Shown here piece by piece: positions 7,119 to 15,353 of a stretch of 64,000 nt of DNA. The position numbers were made by a program, and so were the translations under genes. The stretch is from positions 3,286,001 through 3,350,000 of the forward strand of contig CBDCCX010000006.1 in NCBI GenBank assembly GCA_965215165.1, given 5' to 3'. The first letter of the stretch is position 1. Each line of letters begins with the position of its first letter. The notes under the pieces are model-generated. The model was not told the DNA's origin, did not search any database, and was given only the letters and a program-made list of their open reading frames with translations. This DNA comes from JANQRZ01 sp965215165 (GTDB taxonomy: Bacteria > Bacteroidota > Rhodothermia > Rhodothermales > JANQRZ01).

Positions 7119-7553
7119 TTGCTGGATCCATTTACATCGATCTGCCCACTACCCTTTTTCACGTTCTCGAAGCGAGCGCAAGTTCGCAATCCCGAAGAGG
7201 TCGCCGAAATCCTCGGCCACTACTTCGAGGACAAAGACCGCGAGGAGCTGGTCGCCGTCCTGCTCGACACGGCGAACACCGTGATCGGCCTGACGACGGT
7301 GAGTATCGGCTCTCTGAGCGCGAGCCTTGTTGATCCGGCTCAGGTGTTCAAACCGGCCATCCTCGCCAATGCTGCTTCCATCATCGTTGCTCACAACCAC
7401 CCGTCGGGCAACAGAGAGCCGAGCCGGGAGGACGTCCAGGTCACGAAGAAGCTTACAAAGGCGGCCGAGATGCTAGACATCCCGCTTCGCGATCATCTCA
7501 TCGTCACCGAAGAGGGCTATACGAGTCTCCGTGAGCGCGATCTTATGAGATAA
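7119..7553 (+). CDS. RadC-like JAB/MPN-domain protein, N-terminally short
   Basis: From about residue 22 the protein follows the RadC JAB domain: RNPEEVAEILGHYFEDKDRE, DTANTVIGLTTVSIGSLSAS, then HNHPSGNREPSREDVQVTKK with the HxH zinc ligands, and LRDHLIVTEEGYTSLRER. The helix-hairpin-helix N-terminus of full RadC is absent. The only in-frame start is TTG at 7119 and the first 20 residues (LDPFTSICPLPFFTFSKRA) are not family-like, so the gene may be a 5'-truncated remnant with an intact catalytic domain. Short RadC/JAB genes are common on mobile elements, which suits the surrounding toxin-antitoxin island. Confidence 0.72.
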   Translation: MLDPFTSICPLPFFTFSKRAQVRNPEEVAEILGHYFEDKDREELVAVLLDTANTVIGLTTVSIGSLSASLVDPAQVFKPAILANAASIIVAHNHPSGNREPSREDVQVTKKLTKAAEMLDIPLRDHLIVTEEGYTSLRERDLMR

Positions 7554-7573
7554 GGCCGCGTTTGGCGACCCAC

Positions 7574-7604
7574 ATGACCGCAGAGATACTCTCTCTACGG
7601 TCAT
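7574..7604. other. Inverted repeat ATGACCG...CGGTCAT after the RadC-like gene
   Basis: A perfect 7-bp inverted repeat with a 17-base loop follows the RadC-like stop and is followed by TCTCTTT. It may form a weak terminator. It also marks the point where base composition drops sharply. Confidence 0.3.
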
Positions 7605-7638
7605 TCTCTTTACCGAAACACCCGATGGGTGATGAAAT

Positions 7639-7667
7639 TTGCATTCTATACCCAGTGTCCTTAAATT
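7639..7667 (+). promoter_or_regulatory. Promoter of the subtilase gene
   Basis: TTGCAT (7639-7644), a 17-base spacer and TAAATT (7662-7667) lie 49 bases upstream of the ATG at 7717. The region is AT-rich, so a chance match is possible. Confidence 0.35.
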
Positions 7668-7716
7668 TACTTAGTCCAGCAACTCGCTCTTCGCAATCAA
7701 CACACTCCTGTCAATT

Positions 7717-9522
7717 ATGCAAACGATCAAGAACTGTCTTCGTCACACATTGCTAGGTATTATAATGTTTTACATGCCTATTGTGATATCATCCAAAGCT
7801 CAAGCACAACAGGAGGAAACCTATATATCCTTAGAAACAAACGAGTTGAGAGGTGAATTTAGAGTGGTGGAGGGTAAGTGGGAAGGGAAAGATAGTAAAT
7901 GGCTAAAAGGCAAGGTAATTTTTACGTTGAGTGAGGGATCGACGTTTGAAGACATAACACACTTAGTTAATGAGTTGGGAAGCAGTCTTGTTGTTCGAAG
8001 TGATTTTTATTTTCCTGTACGGAATCCTGACTATACTGGTGTTCACCAGGTACGTAGAGGTAGCTTTACAGCAGATAGCACCAGAGATTTCCGGGAGATA
8101 ATATTAAGACTAGAGGCTTCCCCCCACATCTCCATAGCAGGCCCTTCTTTTTTGAGAAAAGTAACCATGCCGAAGGGTAAAGGAGCAAAACTCAATGACC
8201 CTGAGGAGGCAGGCGATGACGAGAATGGCAGTAATGGAGCTATAGAGTGTCGTTCAACCTTGATAGACAACTCACCTGACCCTTTGCTAGAAGGGGAGCC
8301 TGACGATCCATGCTACCGTTTCGTAGATGATCCGTTCAACCCGGAAGGAATAGGACATAGTCAATGGTATCTGAAAAATCAAGGGATCGCGCCACAGGGC
8401 GGTGAGGCGAACTACTTAGAAGGAGCAGATATTGATGCAAAACACGCGTGGATTCTGTCGCGCAGCAACCCAAACATAGTTATTGCTATTCTGGATTCAG
8501 GTATTTCCACATTCGATAATGGAGGATTGCGACATCCGGACCTTAATAATCCCAATAAAGTTATTATTATTGACGGCGCAGTGCTCGCCGGAGACAATCT
8601 TCAGGATAGAAACGGACACGGTACCTTTGTAGCTGGTATTGCCGCAGCCGAAACGAACAATGGAACAATAAATGGAATGCCTTTAGATGGTGATGGAAAC
8701 ATCGCTGGAGTGGGATACAATGCAAGATTATTGCCTATAAAAATTGCAGATGAACCGGGTATTGACAGCGAGATCGACGAACTCGAAGTCGAAGATGCAG
8801 TATTGGCGGATGGTATAGATCGCGCGATCCTCTGGCAGACACAGAATACAGGTAATCAACTTATAATCAATATTAGCTATGGTGGTATAGGGGAGCCCGA
8901 AGAGCAGGAATTGAGAGATGCTTTGATTGGGGCAAGAAACGCCAATGTACCAGTTGTTACAGCTGTGGGAAATGACAATGCTTTCCAAATAGGATATCCA
9001 GCAGCTTACTCTAGAGACCCTGAGCTTAGCGGCACAGTTATAGCTGTGGCGGGAACAGACCAGCTCGATAACCATATTGAGTTTTCAAATTCCGGTTCAG
9101 GCATTGATATAGCAGCTCCTGCTGGAGTGACAGGTGGGAACAGGGTGGAAGGTATACTGTCCACCTCTCCGCAATACTTTGTTCCGTCTTACTTTCCATT
9201 ACTTGATCTAAGTCAGGGTACTTCCTTTGCGGCTCCGCAAGTAGCAGGAACGCTAGCTCTAATGTACCCCGTGGTGAATGGAGATGAGTTTCCGTCGACC
9301 GCAACAATGAAGGAGACCCTCCTCAATGGAGCAGAGGACATTGGTGAAGATCCCATTGATGTAGGAGAAGGCCGCTTGAACGCTTATTTGTCCATTGTCG
9401 ACTTGCTGGATTTTGACTCTGGAAGCCTTGTATACGCAGGTACAAACACTACTGGGCAACACATTCGTCAACGGCACCAATCTGTGGATTCTCCCAGGAG
9501 CTACTCTGATCATAGAAGGTGA
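7717..9522 (+). CDS. Secreted subtilisin-family (S8) serine protease, N-terminal part of a frameshifted gene
   Basis: Residues 1-31 form a signal peptide ending SSKAQAQ. After a propeptide-like region and an acidic linker the S8 catalytic domain starts near residue 235, with D260 (AILDSGIS), H301 (NGHGTFVAGI), the oxyanion Asn in TAVGNDNAF and S503 (GTSFAAPQVAGT), so the triad is complete. The frame leaves protein-like sequence near nt 9445 and ends in a meaningless tail, while matching downstream sequence continues in the next frame (9395-11701). The gene is strikingly AT-rich compared with the window. It probably once encoded one protein of about 1,330 residues. Confidence 0.88.
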   Translation: MQTIKNCLRHTLLGIIMFYMPIVISSKAQAQQEETYISLETNELRGEFRVVEGKWEGKDSKWLKGKVIFTLSEGSTFEDITHLVNELGSSLVVRSDFYFPVRNPDYTGVHQVRRGSFTADSTRDFREIILRLEASPHISIAGPSFLRKVTMPKGKGAKLNDPEEAGDDENGSNGAIECRSTLIDNSPDPLLEGEPDDPCYRFVDDPFNPEGIGHSQWYLKNQGIAPQGGEANYLEGADIDAKHAWILSRSNPNIVIAILDSGISTFDNGGLRHPDLNNPNKVIIIDGAVLAGDNLQDRNGHGTFVAGIAAAETNNGTINGMPLDGDGNIAGVGYNARLLPIKIADEPGIDSEIDELEVEDAVLADGIDRAILWQTQNTGNQLIINISYGGIGEPEEQELRDALIGARNANVPVVTAVGNDNAFQIGYPAAYSRDPELSGTVIAVAGTDQLDNHIEFSNSGSGIDIAAPAGVTGGNRVEGILSTSPQYFVPSYFPLLDLSQGTSFAAPQVAGTLALMYPVVNGDEFPSTATMKETLLNGAEDIGEDPIDVGEGRLNAYLSIVDLLDFDSGSLVYAGTNTTGQHIRQRHQSVDSPRSYSDHRR

Positions 9523-11701
9523 TCTGGACTTGGTGCGAGATGGAGAGCTTACAAGCAATATTTATGTCGGGGGAGACTTGATAGTCAACGGGGAAGTCAA
9601 TGTTGGAGCAGGTAACGAAATTATTCCGCTTCCAGGTGGACAGTGTATTGGAATCGATTGTGATAATGTTCCTACTATTACGTTTAATGGGTCGGTAACA
9701 GTAGAAGGGAGCGATGCGTGTATAATTTCCAAAGGTCTAGGAAAGGTGAGTTTTAATGGAGATATGCTAACTCTCAGAAACGGAGGGTTTATAGCCAATC
9801 ACAATGCATTCAACTTCGGTAATAATACACAGGTGTTTGTTGAGGCAGATGCAGGGAACATGCAGATTAGTCCAGGATCTGAATTCAAGTTTGGTAATAA
9901 TGCCAAAATCATATTCATTAATGAGATTGGAATCCAAGGAAGTTTGGATAAACCAATTGTGTTTAAGGGAAGTGGCATTTCTCCCGGCGAGACCTGGGAT
10001 GGTCTCATCCTCGAAGGCGACAACTCCTCGCTCTCTCACGTTAAGATCTCCGATGCAGACTACGGTCTCGAAGTCCGCGCCAAGAACGTGACACTCGACT
10101 ATCTCACCCTTAATGGGAGCGGTCTGCTAACCGACTACACGCCCGACGATTGCCCGGTCGGACAAATCTGCACCGCAGCCCAGGAGCGTAGCTCTATCAC
10201 TCTCACCCACTCTTCCATCACCAGTAACTCATCCTTCAACGCGACCACCGGTCACGGTCTCGTGCTGCGGAACACGAACGCGACAGTCACCGATACTGAA
10301 ATATCAGACAACGACGGCCACGGCGTCGTCGTCTGGAACGCCGACGTGCCGCACTTCCAACGCAACACGATCACAGACAACGGTAAGGACGGTATCTACG
10401 TCCTGAGTGACGGTGCCATCGTGCTCGCGGAACCGAGTCAGGACTTCGCACAAGGCACTCCTGTCTACGGCCGCAACCGCATCTCCGGTAACGGCGACGA
10501 CCAGCTCTCCGTCGTCCAGGGAGGGCAGCTCTTCGCGGGCATCTCCGTTTATAGCCAGAACACCATCGAGGTCGGTAACACCAGCCCGTCACGCGTAGCA
10601 GGGGCCGACCTAGGACAGCGCTCAGCCCCGAACTACCCGTACCTGATCGAGAACAACTCCGGCTCGAAGGTCTTCGCCCGCAATAACTATTGGGGTAGCA
10701 CCACCGGGCCGGTCGCCACGGACTTCAAGGGCGTCGTGGACGCTCACCCGTTCTATACGAGCGATCAGATTCCGGCAGGATCATCGGTTCAAAAGAGTGG
10801 CCCGACGCCGCTAGTGCAGGTGCGGGGCGATCTCGACTGGCTCGGCGAGTCCATCCGCACAGTGCGAGTTGAATTGGTCGCCGCCCCGGACTCCTCGGCA
10901 GCTCCCGACCTCGTGCGGCTGCTCTACGGTTTGCAGCGCCTCGATGGCGAAGACGAGCAAGGCGAGCACGCCCAGACGATGGCCGCGATCGCAGACCGCC
11001 GGGCAGCACTCGATGACACGAATGCTTCGGCCGCGCTGCGTGCCACTGGCGAAGCAGCGCTCGGTGCCGAAGTCTCGGAAGCACTCTTGCAGGAAGTCTA
11101 CGACGATGCTAGTGGTCTGCTGGTGGAGTACAACCCAGAGGTTCACAGCGAGGAGGAGCGGCTAACACTGATTCTGAGCGCAGTGTCGGTGCTGGAGCAA
11201 GCCGGTCAGTACGGATCCGCTCTCGCACGGATCGCTGATGCCCAAGCGCTGCTCGGCCCCGAAGACGAGGAGCTGCGCGAAGAGCTCGACTGGATCGCCG
11301 AGATCATCGCCGCTCGTGCGGTTGACAGCACAAATGGTCGCGGCGAGGGAGGGCAAGCTGCGAGTAAGCAGGGCGAGACAACCTCTTCGGTAGCAAGCCG
11401 AACCGGCAGTGCGTCTGTCCCTGCCGAGTACGCGCTGCAAGCAGCTTATCCGAACCCGACCAGTCGCGGAGCAACAGTACCGTTTGATCTGCCTGAACCG
11501 GCGGAAGTCCGCGTCGTGGTCTATGACCTTCTAGGTCGAGAAGTCGCGGTGCTAGCCGAAGGTCTGCATGAGGCAGGTCGTCACAAAGCGGAGTTTGAGG
11601 CGTCGCGTCTCAGCTCGGGTGTTTACGTAATCCGAGCGGAGATCGCGCCGACGGCTGGTGCAATGCGAGCGTTCACACAGAAGCTCACGCTCGTTCGGTA
11701 G
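9395..11701 (+). CDS. Right-handed beta-helix and T9SS-like sorting domain, C-terminal part of the frameshifted protease gene
   Basis: Protein-like sequence begins around nt 9455 (LGNTFVNGTNLWILPGATLI) and continues the frame-1 protease after a +1 shift; codons before this are out-of-frame protease DNA. Repeated short strands (VGGDLIVNGEVNVG, ITLTHSSITSNSSF, TDTEISDNDGHGVVVWN) suggest a parallel beta-helix. A helical region follows (about nt 10850-11330), and the last 85 residues form a T9SS-type sorting domain: YPNPTSRGATVPF, VVVYDLLGREVAVL, LSSGVYVIRAE, ending QKLTLVR. Base composition changes abruptly near nt 9990, AT-rich before and GC-rich after. Without a frameshift correction this half has no start or signal peptide and would not be exported. 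Confidence 0.75.
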   Translation: MSTCWILTLEALYTQVQTLLGNTFVNGTNLWILPGATLIIEGDLDLVRDGELTSNIYVGGDLIVNGEVNVGAGNEIIPLPGGQCIGIDCDNVPTITFNGSVTVEGSDACIISKGLGKVSFNGDMLTLRNGGFIANHNAFNFGNNTQVFVEADAGNMQISPGSEFKFGNNAKIIFINEIGIQGSLDKPIVFKGSGISPGETWDGLILEGDNSSLSHVKISDADYGLEVRAKNVTLDYLTLNGSGLLTDYTPDDCPVGQICTAAQERSSITLTHSSITSNSSFNATTGHGLVLRNTNATVTDTEISDNDGHGVVVWNADVPHFQRNTITDNGKDGIYVLSDGAIVLAEPSQDFAQGTPVYGRNRISGNGDDQLSVVQGGQLFAGISVYSQNTIEVGNTSPSRVAGADLGQRSAPNYPYLIENNSGSKVFARNNYWGSTTGPVATDFKGVVDAHPFYTSDQIPAGSSVQKSGPTPLVQVRGDLDWLGESIRTVRVELVAAPDSSAAPDLVRLLYGLQRLDGEDEQGEHAQTMAAIADRRAALDDTNASAALRATGEAALGAEVSEALLQEVYDDASGLLVEYNPEVHSEEERLTLILSAVSVLEQAGQYGSALARIADAQALLGPEDEELREELDWIAEIIAARAVDSTNGRGEGGQAASKQGETTSSVASRTGSASVPAEYALQAAYPNPTSRGATVPFDLPEPAEVRVVVYDLLGREVAVLAEGLHEAGRHKAEFEASRLSSGVYVIRAEIAPTAGAMRAFTQKLTLVR

Positions 11702-11722
11702 CAAACGCTCGGCGTGAACGCA

Positions 11723-11762
11723 AAACCCCTCCGAGGAAGGCTCCTCGGAGGGGTTTCTTTTT
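11723..11762 (+). terminator. Intrinsic terminator after the protease gene
   Basis: A perfect 15-bp stem, AAACCCCTCCGAGGA (11723-11737) pairing with TCCTCGGAGGGGTTT (11742-11756), has a 4-base AGGC loop and is followed by CTTTTT. It lies 22 bases after the protease stop and is the best terminator in the window. Confidence 0.93.
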
Positions 11763-11863
11763 GCGCTCGGGTTGATGTAACATAAAGGACGTTATGCAAC
11801 GCTGCCTGCGCGACGAGTAGCAGTTGTTCTCCACTCCGCCGATCCGCCGTTCACTTGCTGGAA

Positions 11864-12000
11864 TCAGTAGCGGACGCTGCGGAAGGGGAAGCCCCAGCGG
11901 ACGAGCGCGAACGGGGCGAGGTAGCCCTCGCGTCCCAGCTCCTCGTCGTCGCTGGCTTCGAGGCGGAGGTCGCCTTCGGGGAAGAGGTCGGGCAGCAGGC
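11864..12000 (-). pseudogene. 3' remnant of a second Wzi-family gene
   Basis: The minus strand encodes about 45 residues ending ...LAPFALVRWGFPFRSVRY and a TGA stop. These match the C-terminus of the intact Wzi-like protein at 12768-14453 (...AAPFGLVRWGLPFRSARY), including the shared RLEASDD and GREGY stretches. Nucleotide similarity stops near 12000, after which unrelated ParDE promoter DNA begins. The likely history is a tandem Wzi paralogue whose body was replaced when the toxin-antitoxin module arrived, or a partial duplication of the intact gene's end. The fragment is not expressible as a barrel. Confidence 0.82.
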
Positions 12001-12053
12001 CGCGATGTGCTTGCAACGGCCGAAGGCCACCCTGCTTGCCTCGGTGCTAATCA

Positions 12054-12082
12054 TTGACATCGGGACGGTTGTCGAGTATCCT
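12054..12082 (+). promoter_or_regulatory. Promoter of the ParDE module
   Basis: TTGACA (12054-12059), a 17-base spacer and TATCCT (12077-12082) make a textbook sigma70-type promoter 29 bases upstream of the ParD ATG at 12112. It starts inside the foreign segment, right after the Wzi remnant, so the module brought its own promoter. Confidence 0.7.
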
Positions 12083-12111
12083 TCGAGGTGAGAAACACAA
12101 CTACCGATGCC

Positions 12112-12408
12112 ATGAACGTTTCCCTTACGCCCGAGCTCGAGCACTTTGCGCGCTCGCTCGTCAAGTCAGGCCGCTACAACTCCGCCTCCGAAGTCGTCCG
12201 TACCAGCCTGCGGCTTCTGGAAGAGCGCGAAGCCAAGACGGAGCAGCTACGCAGTCTCATCCAGGAAGCGCTCGACAGCGGCCCACCGATCAGCGTGACG
12301 CGGGAGGAGATACGGGAGATGGTCGGCAAGCGCATGGCCGAATTGCGTGCCGAGGTCGAGCGCGGCGAACGTCGTGCCCCTGATGGACCGGACGCTATCA
12401 CGGTCTAG
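12112..12408 (+). CDS. parD: ParD-family antitoxin
   Basis: The 98-residue protein begins MNVSLTPELEHFARSLVKSG, the ParD/CopG beta-strand plus helix, continues SASEVVRTSLRLLEEREAK and ends with the ParE-clasping segment LRSLIQEALDSGPPIS plus a charged tail. ParD dimers bind the operon promoter and neutralise ParE. ATG at 12112 was chosen over an in-frame GTG at 12088 because homology starts there. It precedes the ParE gene by 18 bases. The spacer and gene end carry a 13-base direct repeat, GTCTAGCATGAGA at 12402-12414 and 12420-12432, each copy containing an ATG, so the ParE start region was duplicated. Confidence 0.88.
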   Translation: MNVSLTPELEHFARSLVKSGRYNSASEVVRTSLRLLEEREAKTEQLRSLIQEALDSGPPISVTREEIREMVGKRMAELRAEVERGERRAPDGPDAITV

Positions 12409-12426
12409 CATGAGACACAGTCTAGC

Positions 12427-12747
12427 ATGAGAGGCTATGACCTGCTGCGTCCGGCTCAACTCGATATCCTCGACCTTGCTGAATACGCGGGCGAGTACAG
12501 CAACCGTGCGCGAGACACGCTGACCGACACCTTGTTCGACGCCTTCGACCAGATCGTGGATTTCCCGGAAATGGGCCGAGATCGGGGCGAACTCGCAGAA
12601 GGATTGCGGAGCTTTCCCCTCAACAGGCTGAAGGTGACGGTCTTCTATTTCCCGATGCCACGAGGTCAGGATCGGATGCTTATCGCTCGCGTCTTGCGGC
12701 AAGAGCGGGAGATCGATCCCGAGATGTTCTCCGGTGGAGAAGGGTAG
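12427..12747 (+). CDS. parE: ParE/RelE-family toxin
   Basis: At 106 residues, the order LDILDLAEYAGEYSNRARDT (two N-terminal helices), FPEMGRDRGELAEGLRSFPL and KVTVFYFPMPRGQDRMLIARVLRQERE fits the ParE fold: an R-rich central strand, then Y-F and a final IARVL..ER.I strand. ParE toxins poison DNA gyrase, while RelE relatives cut ribosomal mRNA; sequence alone does not decide, but the ParD partner favours ParE. The gene ends 20 bases before the convergent Wzi stop. No inactivating change is visible. Confidence 0.88.
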   Translation: MRGYDLLRPAQLDILDLAEYAGEYSNRARDTLTDTLFDAFDQIVDFPEMGRDRGELAEGLRSFPLNRLKVTVFYFPMPRGQDRMLIARVLRQEREIDPEMFSGGEG

Positions 12748-12767
12748 ATATCCCTCCGGGCTCTCGC

Positions 12768-14453
12768 TCAGTAGCGCGCGCTGCGGAAGGGGAGGCCCCA
12801 CCGGACGAGGCCGAACGGGGCGGCGTAGCCCTCGCGCCCGGTTTCGGCGTCGTCGCTGGCTTCGAGGCGGAGGCCGGCTTCGAGGAAGAGGCCGGGGAGC
12901 AGCTCGTAGCCGGCCTCTAGCTCCACGAGCAGCTCGTCGCGCCGGACGCCCTGGAGGAGGCGCACATTCGTGTCGCGCACGCGGTCGTCGTAGCTCCGGC
13001 GGGGGTCGCCGCCGAAGTTCTGGGTCTCGGTGTCGCGCCCGCGCTGGGTGAAGGCACCGTTGAGCGCGAGCCGCACGCGGGGGTGCGGGCGGTAGCGGAC
13101 GAAGAGCGACGCGTCCCACAGGTTCTGCCCGGCGGCGTGCCCGAGCGGGTCGTTGTAGTGGGTGTAGTTGCCGTCTTGGTGGTGGCTGTAGGTGTAGGGC
13201 CGGATGCGGGCGACCTCGGCGCGCACGTCGAGGTTCTCGACCCCCGGATCGGCGAGGTGGAGGCCGACGAGGAACCCCCACTTGTTGCTCCACGCGCGGC
13301 GGCTCGAGAAGAACTCCTTCGCCTGGAACTCGGTCAGCAGGAGCTGCCCGTACGGCCGGACGCCGGGCGCGACCGTCCACGCCACGCCCGCCCCCAGCCC
13401 GACGTTGCCGCGGTAGTTGTAGTCCTTCTCGACCTGCCGGTAGAAGATGATCGGGTTGAGGAACGACACGTCGTAGGCCCCGCGCCCGCTGACGGTGTCC
13501 GGCAGGAAGATGGCGCTCTCGAACAGCTCGACCTGGAGCCGGTCGGTGACGTTGAGCGCGAGCTTGTGGAAGGCCCCGTACTTGCGCGGCAGCGCCCGCT
13601 CGCGCGCCGGGAAGGCCGACTGCGCCTCCATCGCGGTGTAGAGGTTGACGTACTCGACCCGCCAGAACGAGGTGCGGATCTGGAGCTGGTCGTAGACCGG
13701 GGCGAAGTCTGAGAGCCAGAGGCTGCTGGTGCCCGCGCCCCAGCGGTTGCGGTCGCGCCCGAAGCGGACCTCGAAGTGCTCGCTGCGGAAGCCGGCCATG
13801 CCCATCGCCCGGCGGAAGTCGTAGGTCCCCCGGTCGCGGTTGCCGGCCTCGAGCGGGAGGAAGCGGACGATCCGCTCGCGCGGGATCGTCGCGCCCTCGA
13901 GCTCCGGCGCGACGGGGCGCTGCTGCGTCTCCTCCAGGCGGCTCTCGAAGAAGACCGGACCGACGTGCCCGCTCAGGCGCACGGCGCGCGTGTTCTGCCA
14001 GATCGGGGTCGCGCCGTCGAGTGGCCCGCCTCGGCGCTCGGCCCGGCCGTAGGTGAGGTAGGCGGCGGGGTTGAGCTGCACCGCGAAGTCGTCTCCCGAG
14101 ACCGAGAGGACGTCCTCGCCGTTCTGGTAGAGCGCGGATGTCCAGCGGCGGACGGTCTCGGTGCCGGGGCCGGGCCGCTCGCCCCGGTAGCGCTGGAGCA
14201 GGGCGCGGTCGACGGCGCTCAGGTCGGCAGCGCGGAGGGCGAGCGAGTCGAGCGCGCGCTGCGCCTCGTAGGCCGAGAGCGGCTGGCTGAGCAGGTGCGC
14301 GCCGGGGAGCCGGCTGAGCGTCTGCTGACGCAGCAGAAACTCGGAGACCTGGTCGCCGATCTGGCGCAGCCCGTCGCCCTGAGCGCGGGCGCAGGGGGAG
14401 GCAACGAGGAGCAGCGCGGCGAGGGCGAGCAGCAGGGGGGCGGAGCGGGGCAT
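12768..14453 (-). CDS. Wzi-like capsule assembly outer-membrane barrel protein
   Basis: A 561-residue protein with a signal peptide (PLLLALAALLLVASPCARAQ, residues 5-24) is followed by a helical N-terminal region and then many amphipathic strands ending in a terminal aromatic residue (..FRSARY), as outer-membrane barrels do. Family landmarks are FRRAMGMAGFRSEHFEVRFG, RDRNRWGAGTSSLWLSD and SFLNPIIFYRQVEKDYN, as in Wzi-family capsule proteins that anchor surface polysaccharide. It fits the two polysaccharide loci in the window. ATG at 14453 faces cysQ divergently. Its 3' end is duplicated at 11864-12000. Confidence 0.85.
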   Translation of the reverse strand: MPRSAPLLLALAALLLVASPCARAQGDGLRQIGDQVSEFLLRQQTLSRLPGAHLLSQPLSAYEAQRALDSLALRAADLSAVDRALLQRYRGERPGPGTETVRRWTSALYQNGEDVLSVSGDDFAVQLNPAAYLTYGRAERRGGPLDGATPIWQNTRAVRLSGHVGPVFFESRLEETQQRPVAPELEGATIPRERIVRFLPLEAGNRDRGTYDFRRAMGMAGFRSEHFEVRFGRDRNRWGAGTSSLWLSDFAPVYDQLQIRTSFWRVEYVNLYTAMEAQSAFPARERALPRKYGAFHKLALNVTDRLQVELFESAIFLPDTVSGRGAYDVSFLNPIIFYRQVEKDYNYRGNVGLGAGVAWTVAPGVRPYGQLLLTEFQAKEFFSSRRAWSNKWGFLVGLHLADPGVENLDVRAEVARIRPYTYSHHQDGNYTHYNDPLGHAAGQNLWDASLFVRYRPHPRVRLALNGAFTQRGRDTETQNFGGDPRRSYDDRVRDTNVRLLQGVRRDELLVELEAGYELLPGLFLEAGLRLEASDDAETGREGYAAPFGLVRWGLPFRSARY

Positions 14454-14564
14454 CGGCGGGGCGGAACAAAGGGCTGCGGACCGGAGGGCTTTCGCACGAA
14501 CTTACCCCTCGTCTATCGGCGGCTGGGGCTATTCTATTAGCCCTCTCCACCCGCGCGCTTTCCC

Positions 14565-15353
14565 ATGCTCGACACTATTCGCCAGATCGCGGCCGACGCG
14601 GGCCGCGAGATCCTCAGCCACTACGACGACGAAATCCCCGTCGACTACAAGGCCGACGACTCGCCGCTGACCCAGGCCGACCGCGCCGCGCACCACCTGA
14701 TTGTGGACCGACTGAGAGCCGCGTTCCCGGACGTGCCCGTGCTCTCCGAAGAGTCCGACCCGGCGGACATCGCCGAGCGCCGGAGCTGGAGCCGCTTCTG
14801 GCTCGTCGACCCGCTCGACGGGACCAAGGAGTTCATCAAGAAGACCGGCCAGTTCACGGTCAACATCGCGCTCATCGAGGACGGCGAGGCGGTCGAGGGC
14901 GTAGTCTACGTCCCGGCGCAGCGCGTGACCTACTTCGCCCGGCGCGGCGACGGAGCCTTCCGCCAGGACGGCGAGGCCGAGGCCGAGGCGATCGCCGTCC
15001 GCAGCGCGGCACCGGAGCGGCTGACGGTCGTGGCGAGCCGGGACCATGCCGGGCCGGAGGTCGCCGCCATTCTGGAGAACATGGCCGAGGCCGGCGTCGA
15101 GGTCGAGTCGGCGTCGATGGGCAGCTCGCTCAAGTTCTGCCTCGTCGCCGAGGGCGCGGCGGACCTCTACCCGCGGACAGTCCCGACGATGGAGTGGGAC
15201 ACCGCCGCGGCGCAGTGCATCGTCGAGACCGCCGGCGGGCAGGTCACCACGCTCGGCGGCGCGCGGCTGAGCTACAACAAGCAGAGCCTCCGCAACCCGT
15301 CGATCATGACTGCCGGCGACCCGTCGCTCGACTGGCAGCGGTTTTTGGGGTAG
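14565..15353 (+). CDS. cysQ: 3'(2'),5'-bisphosphate nucleotidase CysQ
   Basis: The inositol-monophosphatase fold is shown by SEESD (E62-E63), LVDPLDGTKEFIKK (metal ligands D82 and D85) and MEWDTAAAQCIVETAGG near residue 210. The PLDGTKEF form is typical of CysQ, which hydrolyses adenosine 3',5'-bisphosphate to AMP and so keeps sulfate assimilation moving. At 262 residues the length is normal. It is followed by an SLC13 permease on the same strand, which in many bacteria is a sulfate permease, so the pair suggests sulfate uptake and PAP turnover. Confidence 0.92.
   Translation: MLDTIRQIAADAGREILSHYDDEIPVDYKADDSPLTQADRAAHHLIVDRLRAAFPDVPVLSEESDPADIAERRSWSRFWLVDPLDGTKEFIKKTGQFTVNIALIEDGEAVEGVVYVPAQRVTYFARRGDGAFRQDGEAEAEAIAVRSAAPERLTVVASRDHAGPEVAAILENMAEAGVEVESASMGSSLKFCLVAEGAADLYPRTVPTMEWDTAAAQCIVETAGGQVTTLGGARLSYNKQSLRNPSIMTAGDPSLDWQRFLG

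Larger units (their letters stand above)
11702..12111. other. Intergenic stretch between protease and ParDE
   Basis: This 410-base stretch has no complete gene. It holds, in order, a strong terminator, the 3' tail of a broken Wzi-family gene on the minus strand, and a clear promoter for the ParDE module; each is listed separately. The junction between Wzi remnant and ParDE material lies near 12000. Confidence 0.7.

Noticed and set aside
12247..14550. A very long open frame on the minus strand, rich in Arg, Pro and Ala, parallel to the Wzi gene
   Set aside because: It is a GC-driven shadow of the Wzi-like gene in another frame; the Wzi frame has signal peptide, motifs and a natural stop.
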